From the NCBI RefSeq assembly GCF_009741375.1, contig NZ_WOWP01000034.1, positions 62,001-126,000 on the forward strand: DNA of 64,000 nt, given 5' to 3'. Under the pieces are notes generated by a model that saw only the letters and a program-made list of their open reading frames with translations, had not been told where the DNA came from and did not search any database. A program made the position numbers and the translations under genes. Each line of letters opens with the position of its first letter. Position 1 is the first letter of the stretch. Below, one piece after another: positions 16,083 to 24,267 of this stretch. The DNA comes from Flavobacterium rakeshii (GTDB lineage: Bacteria > Bacteroidota > Bacteroidia > Flavobacteriales > Flavobacteriaceae).

Positions 16083-16658
16083 ATGAGCACAGAAAATGTA
16101 AATGAAGAGGTACACAATGCCTATGAGGTAATTAAGAACGGAGGCATAATACTTTACCCCACTGATACGGTATGGGGAATAGGCTGTGATGCTACAAACG
16201 AAGAGGCTATTAAAAAAATATATGCCCTTAAACAGCGCGAGGAAACCAAAAGCATGATTGTTTTAATGAACGGCGACCGCATGCTGTATAATGTTTTTAA
16301 TGAAGTGCCCGAGGTAGCCTGGCAAATACTGGATGTGACAGATAAACCCACTACCCTAATACTTGATAACCCGCGCAATGTGGCAAAAAACATTGTAGCG
16401 CCAGATAATACTTTAGGCATGCGACTGGTTAAAGAACCTTTTTGTTATAAGCTTATGGAGAGGATGAAAAGACCCTTGGTATCTACCTCTGCTAACATAA
16501 GCGGAATGCCTACACCTAATTCTTTTAAAGAAATAGACCATCATATTTTGGACGGAGTAGACTATATCGTAAATTTGCACCACGATAAAGTTGCCGCCAA
16601 GCCTTCAACAATCATTAAGCTTGGCAATGATTTACAGGTAAAAGTGATACGACCTTAA
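16083..16658 (+). CDS. Threonylcarbamoyl-AMP synthase (Sua5/YciO/YrdC family)
   Basis: 191 residues, the short YrdC/TsaC form without the C-terminal Sua5 domain. Motifs: GGIILYPTDTVWGIGCDA near the N-terminus (the KxR/SxN pocket region), ALKQREETKSMIVL, and VSTSANISGMPTP. The enzyme makes threonylcarbamoyl-adenylate from threonine, bicarbonate and ATP, the first step of the t6A37 modification of ANN-decoding tRNAs. It overlaps in operon with the CCA-adding enzyme (adjacent, 0 bases), giving a tRNA-maturation pair. Only the precise paralogue (TsaC versus YciO-like) is uncertain. Confidence 0.88.
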   Translation: MSTENVNEEVHNAYEVIKNGGIILYPTDTVWGIGCDATNEEAIKKIYALKQREETKSMIVLMNGDRMLYNVFNEVPEVAWQILDVTDKPTTLILDNPRNVAKNIVAPDNTLGMRLVKEPFCYKLMERMKRPLVSTSANISGMPTPNSFKEIDHHILDGVDYIVNLHHDKVAAKPSTIIKLGNDLQVKVIRP

Positions 16659-18101
16659 ATGGAAAACAAAACTTCATATAAAGAAGCTCTGGATAACAGG
16701 ATATTTGAAATCATTTCTCAGGCCGCAGCACAGCTTAATTTAGAAAGCTACGTGATAGGCGGTTATGTAAGGGATTTTCTTTTAAAACGAAACTTTAAGA
16801 AAGATATAGATATCGTTGCTGTAGGCAGCGGTATAGAACTGGCAAAACAGGTTTCTGCACTGTTGCCAAACAAGCCAAAAGTACAGGTATTTAAAAACTA
16901 CGGTACCGCCATGCTGCGCTATGAAGAGAGCAAAGGCGAGTTTATAGACATTGAGTTTGTAGGTGCCCGTAAGGAATCTTACCGCAGTGAAAGCCGTAAC
17001 CCTTTTGTGGAAAGCGGCACGCTGGAAGACGACCAAAACCGCAGGGATTTCACCATCAATGCACTGGCACTTTCGCTTAATAAAGATAATTATGGCGAAC
17101 TGGTAGATCCGTTTAACGGGGTAAGTGATTTGCACAAAGGCATTATCCGTACACCATTGAAACCGGATATTACCTATTCAGACGATCCGCTTAGAATGAT
17201 GCGTGCCATACGTTTTGCCACTCAGCTTAACTTTACCATTGAGGAAGAGTCGCTAAAGGCAATCACTAAAAATAAGGAGCGTATTAAAATTATATCGGGT
17301 GAGCGTATTGTAGACGAACTGAATAAAATACTTCTGTCTACAACACCTTCCATTGGTTTTATACTGATGGAAAAAACAGGCTTGCTTGATATAATAATCC
17401 CCGAACTTACTGCACTTAAAGGTGTAGAGGAAGTAGAAGGACAAACCCATAAGGATAATTTTTACCATACACTGGAAGTGGTAGACAACATTGTACCAAA
17501 CACCGAAGATGTATGGCTGCGATGGGCTGCACTACTGCATGATATAGGCAAAGCACCTACCAAAAAATTCAGTAAAAAGCACGGGTGGACATTCCACGGG
17601 CATGAGTTTTTAGGAGGTAAAATGGTAAAAAAACTGTTTGAAAGGCTACACATGCCACTTAACCACAAAATGAAATATGTGGCAAAAATGGTTATGCTTA
17701 GCTCCCGCCCTATTGTACTGGCTCAGGATATAGTAACCGATTCGGCTGTACGCAGACTGATATTTGATGCAGGGGAAGATGTAGATGATTTAATGACACT
17801 GTGCTCTGCAGATATCACAACCAAAAATCCGCAAAAATTCAAAAAGTACCATAACAACTTTAATATTGTACGCCAAAAAATTGTAGAGGTTGAGGAAAGA
17901 GATCATGTTCGTAATTTCCAACCGCCCATATCGGGAGAGGAAATCATGGAGATATTCAACCTGAAGCCATCACGCGAAATTGGTGTGCTTAAAGAAGCTA
18001 TTAAAGAAGCCATACTGGAAGGAGAAATCCCTAACGAGTATCAGGCTGCTCATGATTTCATGATGAGCAAAGCAAAAAAAATGGGACTTATTACCAAATA
18101 A
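16659..18101 (+). CDS. CCA tRNA nucleotidyltransferase / poly(A) polymerase family with HD domain
   Basis: 480 residues. N-terminal nucleotidyltransferase: [16 protein letters not shown] with the GGxVRD motif, followed by KDIDIV (catalytic DxD), then [13 protein letters not shown]. The tRNA-binding part [18 protein letters not shown] comes next. The HD phosphohydrolase domain in the second half has HTLEVVDNI and [13 protein letters not shown]. It adds or repairs the 3' CCA of tRNA; most tRNAs of this group, including the two in this window, do not encode CCA. The ATG follows the TAA of the upstream gene directly, which implies translational coupling. Confidence 0.92.
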   Translation: MENKTSYKEALDNRIFEIISQAAAQLNLESYVIGGYVRDFLLKRNFKKDIDIVAVGSGIELAKQVSALLPNKPKVQVFKNYGTAMLRYEESKGEFIDIEFVGARKESYRSESRNPFVESGTLEDDQNRRDFTINALALSLNKDNYGELVDPFNGVSDLHKGIIRTPLKPDITYSDDPLRMMRAIRFATQLNFTIEEESLKAITKNKERIKIISGERIVDELNKILLSTTPSIGFILMEKTGLLDIIIPELTALKGVEEVEGQTHKDNFYHTLEVVDNIVPNTEDVWLRWAALLHDIGKAPTKKFSKKHGWTFHGHEFLGGKMVKKLFERLHMPLNHKMKYVAKMVMLSSRPIVLAQDIVTDSAVRRLIFDAGEDVDDLMTLCSADITTKNPQKFKKYHNNFNIVRQKIVEVEERDHVRNFQPPISGEEIMEIFNLKPSREIGVLKEAIKEAILEGEIPNEYQAAHDFMMSKAKKMGLITK

Positions 18102-18105
18102 CATT

Positions 18106-18137
18106 AAACCTGTAGGGACTCCCCCGCAGGTTTTGTT
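18106..18137 (+). terminator. Terminator after the CCA-adding enzyme gene
   Basis: Stem AAACCTG / CAGGTTT with an inner GGG / CCC pairing, followed by TTTTGTTT. Confidence 0.6.
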
Positions 18138-18203
18138 TATATACCTGTACGATTATATGGTAAAGTATGATATAAATCATATACAGCACAGGGCAACCAA
18201 ATG

Positions 18204-18211
18204 TAAATTTG
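18204..18211 (+). promoter_or_regulatory. -7 promoter box TAAATTTG for ctaA
   Basis: Perfect TAnnTTTG followed by C, 29 bases before the ATG at 18241. Confidence 0.55.
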
Positions 18212-18240
18212 CAGCACAAACGAGATTTAGTATTTAAACA

Positions 18241-19266
18241 ATGAAAATAAATTTTATAAAATCGGCAAGAATAGCCTTAATACTGGTTTATCTTGTAATT
18301 GTAGCAGGGGCTTTAGTACGTATGACAGGTTCGGGGATGGGATGCCCAGACTGGCCTAAATGTTTTGGCTACTACATACCTCCTACCGATGTTACCGAAC
18401 TTACCTGGAGTCCTGAACATGAGTTTAAAAAAGGACAGGTTATTATTAAAGATGAAAAACTTTGGGTTGCCAAAGCAACCTTTACCACTACCAACAGTTA
18501 CAATGAAGGTAACTGGGAAGCCTATACCAAACACGATTATGCCGAGTTTAACCCTGTACATACCTGGGTAGAATATGGTAACCGCCTGGTTGGCGCACTT
18601 GCCGGAATTGCCGTTTTTATAATGGCGTTACTGTCGTTCACCACGCGTAAAAAAATCATTATCACACTATCATGGATAACTGTTTTTTGTATGGGCTTTC
18701 AGGCATGGCTTGGAGCTACAGTAGTGTACTCGGTACTTAACCCTATAAAAATCACAGTACACATGGTTATGGCGCTGCTTATAGTAGGGTTTATTCTGTA
18801 CATTATACACAAGGCTAAAGAAACAACTGCCGAATTTAAACAGGATAAACTGTTTAAAAACCTGCTTGTTTTTGCCATACTGCTAACCTTAATACAGGTA
18901 GTACTGGGTACACAGGTACGCCAGTTTGTAGATGAGCAGATAAAATCACTGGGCTACGACAATATGGACATGATACTTAACAGCCCTGAAGTTTCCTTTT
19001 ACATCCACAGAACATTCTCGTTTGTAGTATTTGGTATAAACCTATGGCTGTATTTACGTAACAAAAAGCTTGGACTTGGGTACAACAAAGTAAACTGGGT
19101 AATTGCATTATTGTTGGTTGAAATAGCATCGGGTATTGCCATGTATTACCTTGACTTTCCTTTTGGATCACAAACCATACACCTTGTAACTGCTTCTTTA
19201 CTGTTTGGTATACAATATTACATTTGGCTGGAAACTACACGAAGTAAAGAGCTACAGCCCGGATAA
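18241..19266 (+). CDS. ctaA: Heme A synthase (COX15/CtaA family)
   Basis: 341 residues with about eight membrane helices. GSGMGCPDWPKCFGYYIPPT follows the first helix and holds the conserved Cys pair of the extracellular loop. Heme-ligand histidines are seen in FNPVHTWVEYGNRLVG, ITVHMVMALL, FYIHRTFSFVVF and QTIHLVTASLL. CtaA oxidises the C8 methyl of heme O to the formyl of heme A for aa3-type cytochrome oxidases. A 50-residue insert between the first cysteine loop and helix 2 (KKGQVIIKDEKLWVAKAT region) is seen in Bacteroidota members. Monocistronic here; ctaB and oxidase genes are not in the window. Confidence 0.92.
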   Translation: MKINFIKSARIALILVYLVIVAGALVRMTGSGMGCPDWPKCFGYYIPPTDVTELTWSPEHEFKKGQVIIKDEKLWVAKATFTTTNSYNEGNWEAYTKHDYAEFNPVHTWVEYGNRLVGALAGIAVFIMALLSFTTRKKIIITLSWITVFCMGFQAWLGATVVYSVLNPIKITVHMVMALLIVGFILYIIHKAKETTAEFKQDKLFKNLLVFAILLTLIQVVLGTQVRQFVDEQIKSLGYDNMDMILNSPEVSFYIHRTFSFVVFGINLWLYLRNKKLGLGYNKVNWVIALLLVEIASGIAMYYLDFPFGSQTIHLVTASLLFGIQYYIWLETTRSKELQPG

Positions 19267-19375
19267 ATTTTCACATAGCTTTAAGGTGGGGTTAAAGTTG
19301 TACTAAACCTCTGGCATTAGTCATTATATGTTGGTACCTTTATGTAAAGAAAAATCAACATAAAATAAAAAAGCT

Positions 19376-19558
19376 ATGCCAAACAAAGAAGAAATCCACG
19401 GAAACTGGAGCGAGTTTAAAGGTAAACTCAAACAAAAATACGCCCAACTTACAGATGACGATTTGATGTATGAAGAGGGCAAAGAAGATGAAATGTGGGG
19501 AAAACTTGAAAAGAAACTGGGTAAGGCAAAAAAAGAGATACTATCAGTCTTTGAGTAA
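19376..19558 (+). CDS. CsbD family small stress-response protein
   Basis: 60 residues. MPNKEEIHGNWSEFKGKLKQ is the standard CsbD opening (W-x-E-x-K-GK-x-K), followed by a second conserved block around GKLEKKLGKAKKEI. Acidic and highly helical. CsbD-like proteins are induced by general stress in many bacteria; their biochemical role is unknown. Stand-alone gene ending at a hairpin terminator, next to the convergent LytTR regulator gene. Confidence 0.88.
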   Translation: MPNKEEIHGNWSEFKGKLKQKYAQLTDDDLMYEEGKEDEMWGKLEKKLGKAKKEILSVFE

Positions 19559-19595
19559 ACTCACTCCTTTTCAGGCAAAATACTACATTTCGAAG

Positions 19596-19637
19596 CTGTT
19601 CTGTAAACATGTAATGGTTTGCAGAACAGTTTTTTTA
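19596..19637 (+). terminator. Terminator after the CsbD gene
   Basis: Long stem CTGTTCTGTAAAC / GTTTGCAGAACAG (one G-T pair), loop of 8 bases, then eight T. Confidence 0.85.
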
Positions 19638-19642
19638 TGCAT

Positions 19643-20398
19643 TTACCCTAACCACTCCCTAAAGTCGTTAACACGCTCACGGCTTACAATAACCTCATCA
19701 CCGTCGTAAGTATTAAGTACCAGTTTTAAACGGGAATTGGTATACATTACAATATCTTTAATGGCATTTACCGATATGATAAACTTACGACTCACGCGGT
19801 AAAACTTAGCCGGGTCCAGTTCGCCTTCAAGCAGTTCCAGGGTGCCATCCAGTAAATAATCCCTGTTATCGTTAGTATGCAGGTAAGTTCCTTTGTTTTC
19901 ACTGTAAAAGCACTCCACATCCTCAATGTTAATCATTTTAAGGCGTTGCCCCATTTTAATGGTAAAACGTTTCTTATAGCTTTTATCAAGCGGGTTTACC
20001 AGCATCCGTTTTATCTGGTCGAAATCAAAAGAGAAACTGTCTTTTGCAGGTATGCGTTCGCGGTATTTATTTACAGCAACTTCAAGATCATCCTCATCAA
20101 TAGGCTTTAGCAGGTAATCAATACTGTTAAGCTTAAAGGCACGCAGGGCATACTCATCATAAGCCGTAGTAAATATAATAGCACTGTTAACCGGTACGGC
20201 ATCAAATATCTCAAACGAAAGTCCGTCAGAAAGCTGAATATCCAAAAATATCAAATCAGGATGCTCGTTGTTACTAAACCATTCTACAGCCTCTTCTACC
20301 GAGTGTAACATGGTATTAGCCTCAAGGTTAAGTTTTAGCAGTTTGCGTTGCAGGAGTCTTGCTGCAGGCTTTTCGTCTTCTATAATTAAAACATTCAT
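19643..20398 (-). CDS. LytTR family DNA-binding response regulator
   Basis: 251 residues. Receiver domain (about 1-120): NVLIIEDEKPAARLL acidic pair, phospho-acceptor Asp in HPDLIFLDIQLSDG (residue about 54), TAYDEYALRAF, and DYLLKPIDEDDLE with the conserved Lys. C-terminal LytTR DNA-binding domain (about 150-251) includes FYSENKGTYLHTNDNRDYLL and FYRVSRKFIISVNAI. It binds DNA when phosphorylated by the LytS-type kinase encoded upstream. It is the last gene of an eight-gene minus-strand operon. The LytTR family usually binds 9-bp direct repeats spaced 12 bp; two such sites are found at 24199 and 28713. Confidence 0.93.
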   Translation of the reverse strand: MNVLIIEDEKPAARLLQRKLLKLNLEANTMLHSVEEAVEWFSNNEHPDLIFLDIQLSDGLSFEIFDAVPVNSAIIFTTAYDEYALRAFKLNSIDYLLKPIDEDDLEVAVNKYRERIPAKDSFSFDFDQIKRMLVNPLDKSYKKRFTIKMGQRLKMINIEDVECFYSENKGTYLHTNDNRDYLLDGTLELLEGELDPAKFYRVSRKFIISVNAIKDIVMYTNSRLKLVLNTYDGDEVIVSRERVNDFREWLG

Positions 20399-20430
20399 TG
20401 GTTGGCGTTTATTTGTATTTGTTGTATTGT

Positions 20431-20757
20431 TTATTCCCAGCGGTTTTCGCTTTTACGCTTTTTATTTTGCTCCATTATTTCGTTAATCTTACGTTCTTCC
20501 CAGTTACTCCCGAAAAAAACATTCCTCCCGAAAACACTTACTCCGTGTAAAAGCAAACCTATTCCCCATGGTATTGCTGTTGAGAAGGTATGCCATTCCC
20601 AAAAACTCACACCCGGATCCATATTAATATAATGCATAACTAATATAAATGCATTAATACACATATATACTACAAAGTGCCTGTAAAATCCTTTTATTGC
20701 TTTTACTCTTTTTCTGGCACGCTCAAGTCTTAAATTTTCCTGAAATGTATTTTCCAT
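20431..20757 (-). CDS. 2TM domain protein
   Basis: 108 residues. Layout: charged N-terminal helix ERARKRVKAIKGFYRHF, hydrophobic helix VVYMCINAFILVMHYI, a short linker with WEWHTF, second helix region AIPWGIGLLLHGVSVFG, then the family tail WEERKINEIMEQ. This matches the 2TM family, a pair of membrane helices of unknown function found in many Bacteroidota. One of five 2TM units in this operon, 32 bases upstream of the LytTR regulator. Possibly a membrane accessory of the kinase; inference from context only. Confidence 0.85.
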   Translation of the reverse strand: MENTFQENLRLERARKRVKAIKGFYRHFVVYMCINAFILVMHYINMDPGVSFWEWHTFSTAIPWGIGLLLHGVSVFGRNVFFGSNWEERKINEIMEQNKKRKSENRWE

Positions 20758-20765
20758 GCTTATTG

Positions 20766-21062
20766 TTATATTTTCTTTTTGGTTTTAGATAGTATCTTTT
20801 TAATCATTCTCTCGTCCCATCCTTTCGGCAGTAAATAGTTGTGCCAAAACAATATGATAGCATGGGTCAAAACAGCCAATCCTCCTAAACCTGCAGTTAT
20901 AAAAAAGGTTCGTTCCCAAAATATGTCGGCTATATTAAAATCAAGACCCCACATTATAAGCAAAACTATATTAAGCCCTGCGTAAGCAAACAGGTGTGTG
21001 TAAAAACTACGTATACATTCTATCCTGTTATGAGCCCTTTCAAGCGGCGTAGTTGTTTTCAT
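20766..21062 (-). CDS. 2TM domain protein, divergent copy
   Basis: 98 residues from the ATG at 21062; a longer open frame to 21221 overlaps the upstream 2TM gene and was rejected. It keeps the lead-in IECIRSFYTHLFAYAGLN and the tail KGWDERMIKKILSKTKKK, but the linker (ADIFWERTFF) and second helix (TAGLGGLAVLTHAIILFW) are less like the other copies. Starts 2 bases after the stop of the upstream 2TM gene. Function unknown; two predicted helices with charged cytoplasmic ends. Confidence 0.75.
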   Translation of the reverse strand: MKTTTPLERAHNRIECIRSFYTHLFAYAGLNIVLLIMWGLDFNIADIFWERTFFITAGLGGLAVLTHAIILFWHNYLLPKGWDERMIKKILSKTKKKI

Positions 21063-21064
21063 AA

Positions 21065-21382
21065 TTATTCGTATCGGGTTCGTTCCTGTCGTTCCTTTTC
21101 CATAAGTTCCCTCATTTTGCGTTCTTCCCAACCGCGTCCTAAAAACGGATTGTATCCAAACACTTCCATAGCGTGAAACCCTAATCCAAGTCCCCACCCT
21201 ATTAGCGAGAAAAAGAACCATAAAAACTGTGGTGAAAAGGTTAGGTTAATAAAAATTATTAACGGCATTATTACTAAGTAGCAGGTTAGGTGATAATAAA
21301 ACCCGCGAAGTTCTTTAACTTTCTTTCTGGCTTTTCTGTACAAAAGCCTTTCTTCTTCTGATTTGTTGTAAAAATTGTCCAT
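21065..21382 (-). CDS. 2TM domain protein
   Basis: 105 residues. RKARKKVKELRGFYYHLTCY opening, first helix LVIMPLIIFINLTF, linker SPQFLWFFF, second helix with GWGLGLGFHAMEVFG, tail GRGWEERKMRELMEKERQ. This is close to the domain fused to the kinase at 21699-23045. It is 2 bases from both neighbours, which implies one transcript and translational coupling. Function unknown. Confidence 0.85.
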   Translation of the reverse strand: MDNFYNKSEEERLLYRKARKKVKELRGFYYHLTCYLVIMPLIIFINLTFSPQFLWFFFSLIGWGLGLGFHAMEVFGYNPFLGRGWEERKMRELMEKERQERTRYE

Positions 21383-21384
21383 AA

Positions 21385-21696
21385 CTACTCTTTTTTACCG
21401 GATTGCTCCTTTTTCATTATTTCCTTCATTTTCTTTTTTTCCCAACTCTTCCCTAAAAAAGGATAGAACCCAAACACCTTCATGGCATTTAAAAACACTC
21501 CAAAACCCCAACTGACTGTTATAATTAAAAACCAGTACAATAATGGTTTAAAAGTAAGATCAAGCAGTATAAGCATTGCAAAAACACTTATTAAGTAACA
21601 GATTAGATGAATGTAAAAGGCCCTTAAATCCCTTACTTTTCTTCGGGTCTTTTTATATAAAATACTGTCCTCGTCAAATTCATTATAATACTTCAT
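21385..21696 (-). CDS. 2TM domain protein
   Basis: 103 residues from the ATG at 21696. A longer start at 21708 would overlap the kinase stop; 21696 leaves the 2-base gap seen at the sibling junctions. Opening KKTRRKVRDLRAFYIHLICY, helices ISVFAMLILLDLTF and TVSWGFGVFLNAMKVFG, tail GKSWEKKKMKEIMKKEQ. Same architecture as its neighbours. Function unknown. Confidence 0.83.
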   Translation of the reverse strand: MKYYNEFDEDSILYKKTRRKVRDLRAFYIHLICYLISVFAMLILLDLTFKPLLYWFLIITVSWGFGVFLNAMKVFGFYPFLGKSWEKKKMKEIMKKEQSGKKE

Positions 21697-21698
21697 AC

Positions 21699-23045
21699 CT
21701 ACTGCCATTTATTGGATTTTTCTTTCTCTATAAACTCCCTTATTTTTCGTTCTTCCCAGTCCCTGCCTAAAAAAGGCATAAAATTAAACACGTTCAATCC
21801 GTGGATTATAACCCCAAGTCCCCATCCGAATAAAGGGAACAAAAACCAGTAAAACTGTGGTGAGGTTATATAGTTTAATATACCCAGCCCCGGTACTACA
21901 ACAAGGTAAGACATTAGGTTACCGTAAAATCCTTTTATATCCTCTACCCTTTTCTGGGCTTTGTAGTAATCATTCTCTTCCTCATTGTATGTTATATGAT
22001 CCATAATTTCTACCTGTTTGGTTAAAATAGGCAGGTAAACGGTAAAGTATTCTGTGGTTTGTTCAATCTCTACCTTTCTGCTGGTTAAAATGGCATAGCG
22101 GCTTACAATGTTTTCCAGCCCTACACCTTTCCTGTCCTGCAACACCTCTTTTTTCTGTAAATTATTCTCTACCACGAGGCTGCCGTTTTTCTCGTAAATA
22201 CGAATGTGTAACGGCTTTTGCGGACTCACTATATTATGCTTTATCGAATTTTCCAGTAATAACTGAAGCGATAACGGTACTACCTTCCCTTCGGGATTAG
22301 CCAGTTGTGTAGGAGGTTCATAAAAAAGGCTGTTTTCAAACCTCATCTTAAGGAGGTTCATGTAAGTTTTAGCGAATGATAATTCCTCCTGTATACTTAC
22401 CAGCTCTTTATCCCTTTGTTCCAACACGTAGCGGTATACTTTTGAAAGTGACGTTGTAAAACGCTGTGCATTATCGGGGTTTTCCTCTATAAGCGAACTC
22501 AACACATTAAGGCTATTGAAAAGGAAATGCGGGTCGATTTGGTTTTTTAAAGTTTCAAACTTAGCCGATGCCGTACCTGCAATTATCTTTTCCTTTTTAA
22601 CCCTGTTTTCCTGATACCTTTTATAAAAATGAAAAGCATGTATTAAAAGGGTAACTATAAGGGTAATACCCAGAGCAAAGTAATAATGAGATAAGGTTTC
22701 GTTCCTGAAAAACTCGGCAAAAGACCTGTTTTCCATTATTACATCTTCAAAAATTCTGAGCAGGAAAATAAAAAAGCCACTTACTGCAAACGATATTAGT
22801 ATTCCGACTACTACACGCTTTGCCGATGTTTTTCCTTTTCCAAACATCCTGTCCAGAACAATGAAAACCGAAACATTTACCATATAGAGCACCACACTGT
22901 AAAGCATAGTGTATAAAAAGGCCGTAAACACTGCTTCACTTGTAGAGAAGCCATCACTTACAATATTGTTTAGAACATACAGTATCACAAAAACAACTGC
23001 GCCCAGTGATACGGCCTTTAAAAGCTCTTTAATTATTAATCTCAT
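21699..23045 (-). CDS. LytS-type sensor histidine kinase fused to a C-terminal 2TM domain
   Basis: 448 residues. About four N-terminal membrane helices (residues 10-145); then the His_kinase domain with QIDPHFLFNSLNVLSSLI, where the phospho-accepting His follows Asp-Pro; then an ATPase part with LLLENSIKHNI (N-box) and GVGLENIVSRY (G-box). After YLPILTKQVEI, where such kinases normally end, the frame continues into a complete 2TM unit from residue about 348: RVEDIKGFYGNLMSY, FGWGLGVIIHGLNVF and RDWEERKIREFIEKE. It should phosphorylate the LytTR regulator of the same operon. It starts within the upstream gene (17-base overlap). Confidence 0.9.
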   Translation of the reverse strand: MRLIIKELLKAVSLGAVVFVILYVLNNIVSDGFSTSEAVFTAFLYTMLYSVVLYMVNVSVFIVLDRMFGKGKTSAKRVVVGILISFAVSGFFIFLLRIFEDVIMENRSFAEFFRNETLSHYYFALGITLIVTLLIHAFHFYKRYQENRVKKEKIIAGTASAKFETLKNQIDPHFLFNSLNVLSSLIEENPDNAQRFTTSLSKVYRYVLEQRDKELVSIQEELSFAKTYMNLLKMRFENSLFYEPPTQLANPEGKVVPLSLQLLLENSIKHNIVSPQKPLHIRIYEKNGSLVVENNLQKKEVLQDRKGVGLENIVSRYAILTSRKVEIEQTTEYFTVYLPILTKQVEIMDHITYNEEENDYYKAQKRVEDIKGFYGNLMSYLVVVPGLGILNYITSPQFYWFLFPLFGWGLGVIIHGLNVFNFMPFLGRDWEERKIREFIEKEKSNKWQ

Positions 23046-23460
23046 TTTTCTTTGCTATAATACGTTCATCAAGTATACCTCTATACACTTTAAGGAGCTG
23101 ATATACTGTCATTATTCCCCAAAATATAAATATAAAAACCATCCATCGCAATGCATCGGTTGTTCTAACAATGGCATGATTATATTCCTGTAGTAACTTT
23201 AATACTTTTTCCTGACTATCTATATCTGTTACCGTGTCAGGGTATCCAAAAGTGCTTAGGCTTGCTGTTGTAGGAAGTGTCAAAAATATAACCGCTAAAA
23301 TTACTCCTATCATGATAAGCATTGTCTGCAATGTTTTAACTCCATCCCTTAGAGCATTCCCTGTTTTATTTTTTACAACCCTTACATAAAATACCCCTCC
23401 TATAAAAAAGGGTAATAATATCCACATTAAATTTATATTATCTAAGCCTATCGCTTCCAT
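23029..23460 (-). CDS. Predicted membrane protein, unknown family
   Basis: 143 residues. Three hydrophobic segments are visible: MWILLPFFIGGVFYVRVV near the N-terminus, TMLIMIGVILAVIFLTL, and ALRWMVFIFIFWGIMTVYQL near the C-terminus. The loop between helices 2 and 3 is polar, about 40 residues, and the C-terminus is basic (DERIIAKKNEINN). I do not recognise the family. It lies 21 bases after the TPR gene and overlaps the kinase gene by 17 bases, so it is surely co-transcribed with the signalling operon and may be part of its sensing side; inference. Confidence 0.7.
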   Translation of the reverse strand: MEAIGLDNINLMWILLPFFIGGVFYVRVVKNKTGNALRDGVKTLQTMLIMIGVILAVIFLTLPTTASLSTFGYPDTVTDIDSQEKVLKLLQEYNHAIVRTTDALRWMVFIFIFWGIMTVYQLLKVYRGILDERIIAKKNEINN

Positions 23461-23481
23461 TGAATATTGTATATCTGTTAA

Positions 23482-24114
23482 TTATTTCTTCTCGCTATTG
23501 CATTTTGCCAGTGTAGCCTGAGCTCTGTCCAGTCCCCATTGTGGGTAAAATGCCTCTTCTGCCTTAAAGTTATTAAAAAGCGCAATAGAACGTTCTACCT
23601 CAGCACACATAGGTGTGGTATCCTGACCGAAAAAGGCTGCTCCTCCCATATCAAATTCTGCTGCACAAAATACAACTCTCGGGTTTTCGGGTGCTAAGGT
23701 TTTTGCCTTTGTATAAAGTTGTTTTACAACCGGCGAAAGCTTCATCCCATTTGTCATTGGATCAAACGCTATCCAGGCGGTGTGAATCATTGCCTGCATT
23801 ACCAGTAGCTCTGCATTATCCGGCGAAATCAAATCGGCCTTATCATACGCCTCCTGTGCTTTGGTTAATAGCGCATTTACCTGCTCTTTATCTTTTGTTT
23901 GGAACGCTGTTGTTGTATTAACAAGTGCCACATAATAGTTAGGAAGCCAGTTATCTTTTTCGGCTGCTGCTATTCTTTCAAATAATGCCGATGCTTCTGC
24001 ACTTTTACCTTCTCCCCAAAGAGCAAAGGCTTTTTGCATTCCTGTTTCATATTGTGACTGTCCGCAAACGGTGTGACATACAAATAAAATTATAACTGTT
24101 ATTGCTCTAATCAT
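23482..24114 (-). CDS. Secreted TPR-like protein, first gene of the LytTR operon
   Basis: 210 residues from the ATG at 24114. Signal peptide IRAITVIILFVCHTVCGQS, then helical repeats resembling tetratricopeptide units: ALWGEGKSAEASALFERIAA, AYDKADLISPDNAELLVMQA and KAKTLAPENPRVVFCAAEF. Probably periplasmic; it could scaffold or sense. Upstream lie a GATATTTG promoter-like box and a 30-bp LytTR-type element shared with the TonB receptor. The longer open frame to 24180 adds no recognisable sequence and overlaps the promoter, so it was rejected. Confidence 0.75.
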   Translation of the reverse strand: MIRAITVIILFVCHTVCGQSQYETGMQKAFALWGEGKSAEASALFERIAAAEKDNWLPNYYVALVNTTTAFQTKDKEQVNALLTKAQEAYDKADLISPDNAELLVMQAMIHTAWIAFDPMTNGMKLSPVVKQLYTKAKTLAPENPRVVFCAAEFDMGGAAFFGQDTTPMCAEVERSIALFNNFKAEEAFYPQWGLDRAQATLAKCNSEKK

Positions 24115-24157
24115 GACTGTTGGTTTTTTAATTAATAATTGTTTGATTTTGATGCGA

Positions 24158-24165
24158 CAAATATC
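24158..24165 (-). promoter_or_regulatory. -7-like box GATATTTG for the TPR-2TM-LytTR operon
   Basis: One mismatch to TAnnTTTG, followed by TC. It lies 43 bases upstream of the ATG at 24114 and 33 bp downstream of the putative LytTR element. The weak box fits an activator-dependent promoter. Confidence 0.5.
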
Positions 24166-24198
24166 ATAACAAAAACACACCTGTTAAAAAGTGATTTA

Positions 24199-24228
24199 CC
24201 CAATTGTAGAATAAAAGGGATGAATTGT
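24199..24228 (-). promoter_or_regulatory. Putative LytTR-binding element of the LytTR operon
   Basis: Minus strand: ACAATTCAT, 12-bp spacer, ACAATTGGG. The published LytTR consensus is a 9-mer [TA][AC][CA]GTTN[AG][TG] repeated directly with a 12-bp spacer; each half-site here matches with a single G to A change. The inner edge is 84 bases from the first gene's ATG. Confidence 0.6.
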
Positions 24229-24267
24229 TATTTTAATTATTTTTACCATCATGTTGTAAGATTCTTT

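Noticed and set aside
19267..19375. LytTR-type half-sites upstream of the CsbD gene
   Set aside because: GTT-containing 9-mers occur but none form a pair with a 12-bp spacer.
21063..21221. Longer version of the 2TM gene starting upstream of 21062
   Set aside because: It overlaps the upstream 2TM gene in another frame and adds no 2TM-like sequence.
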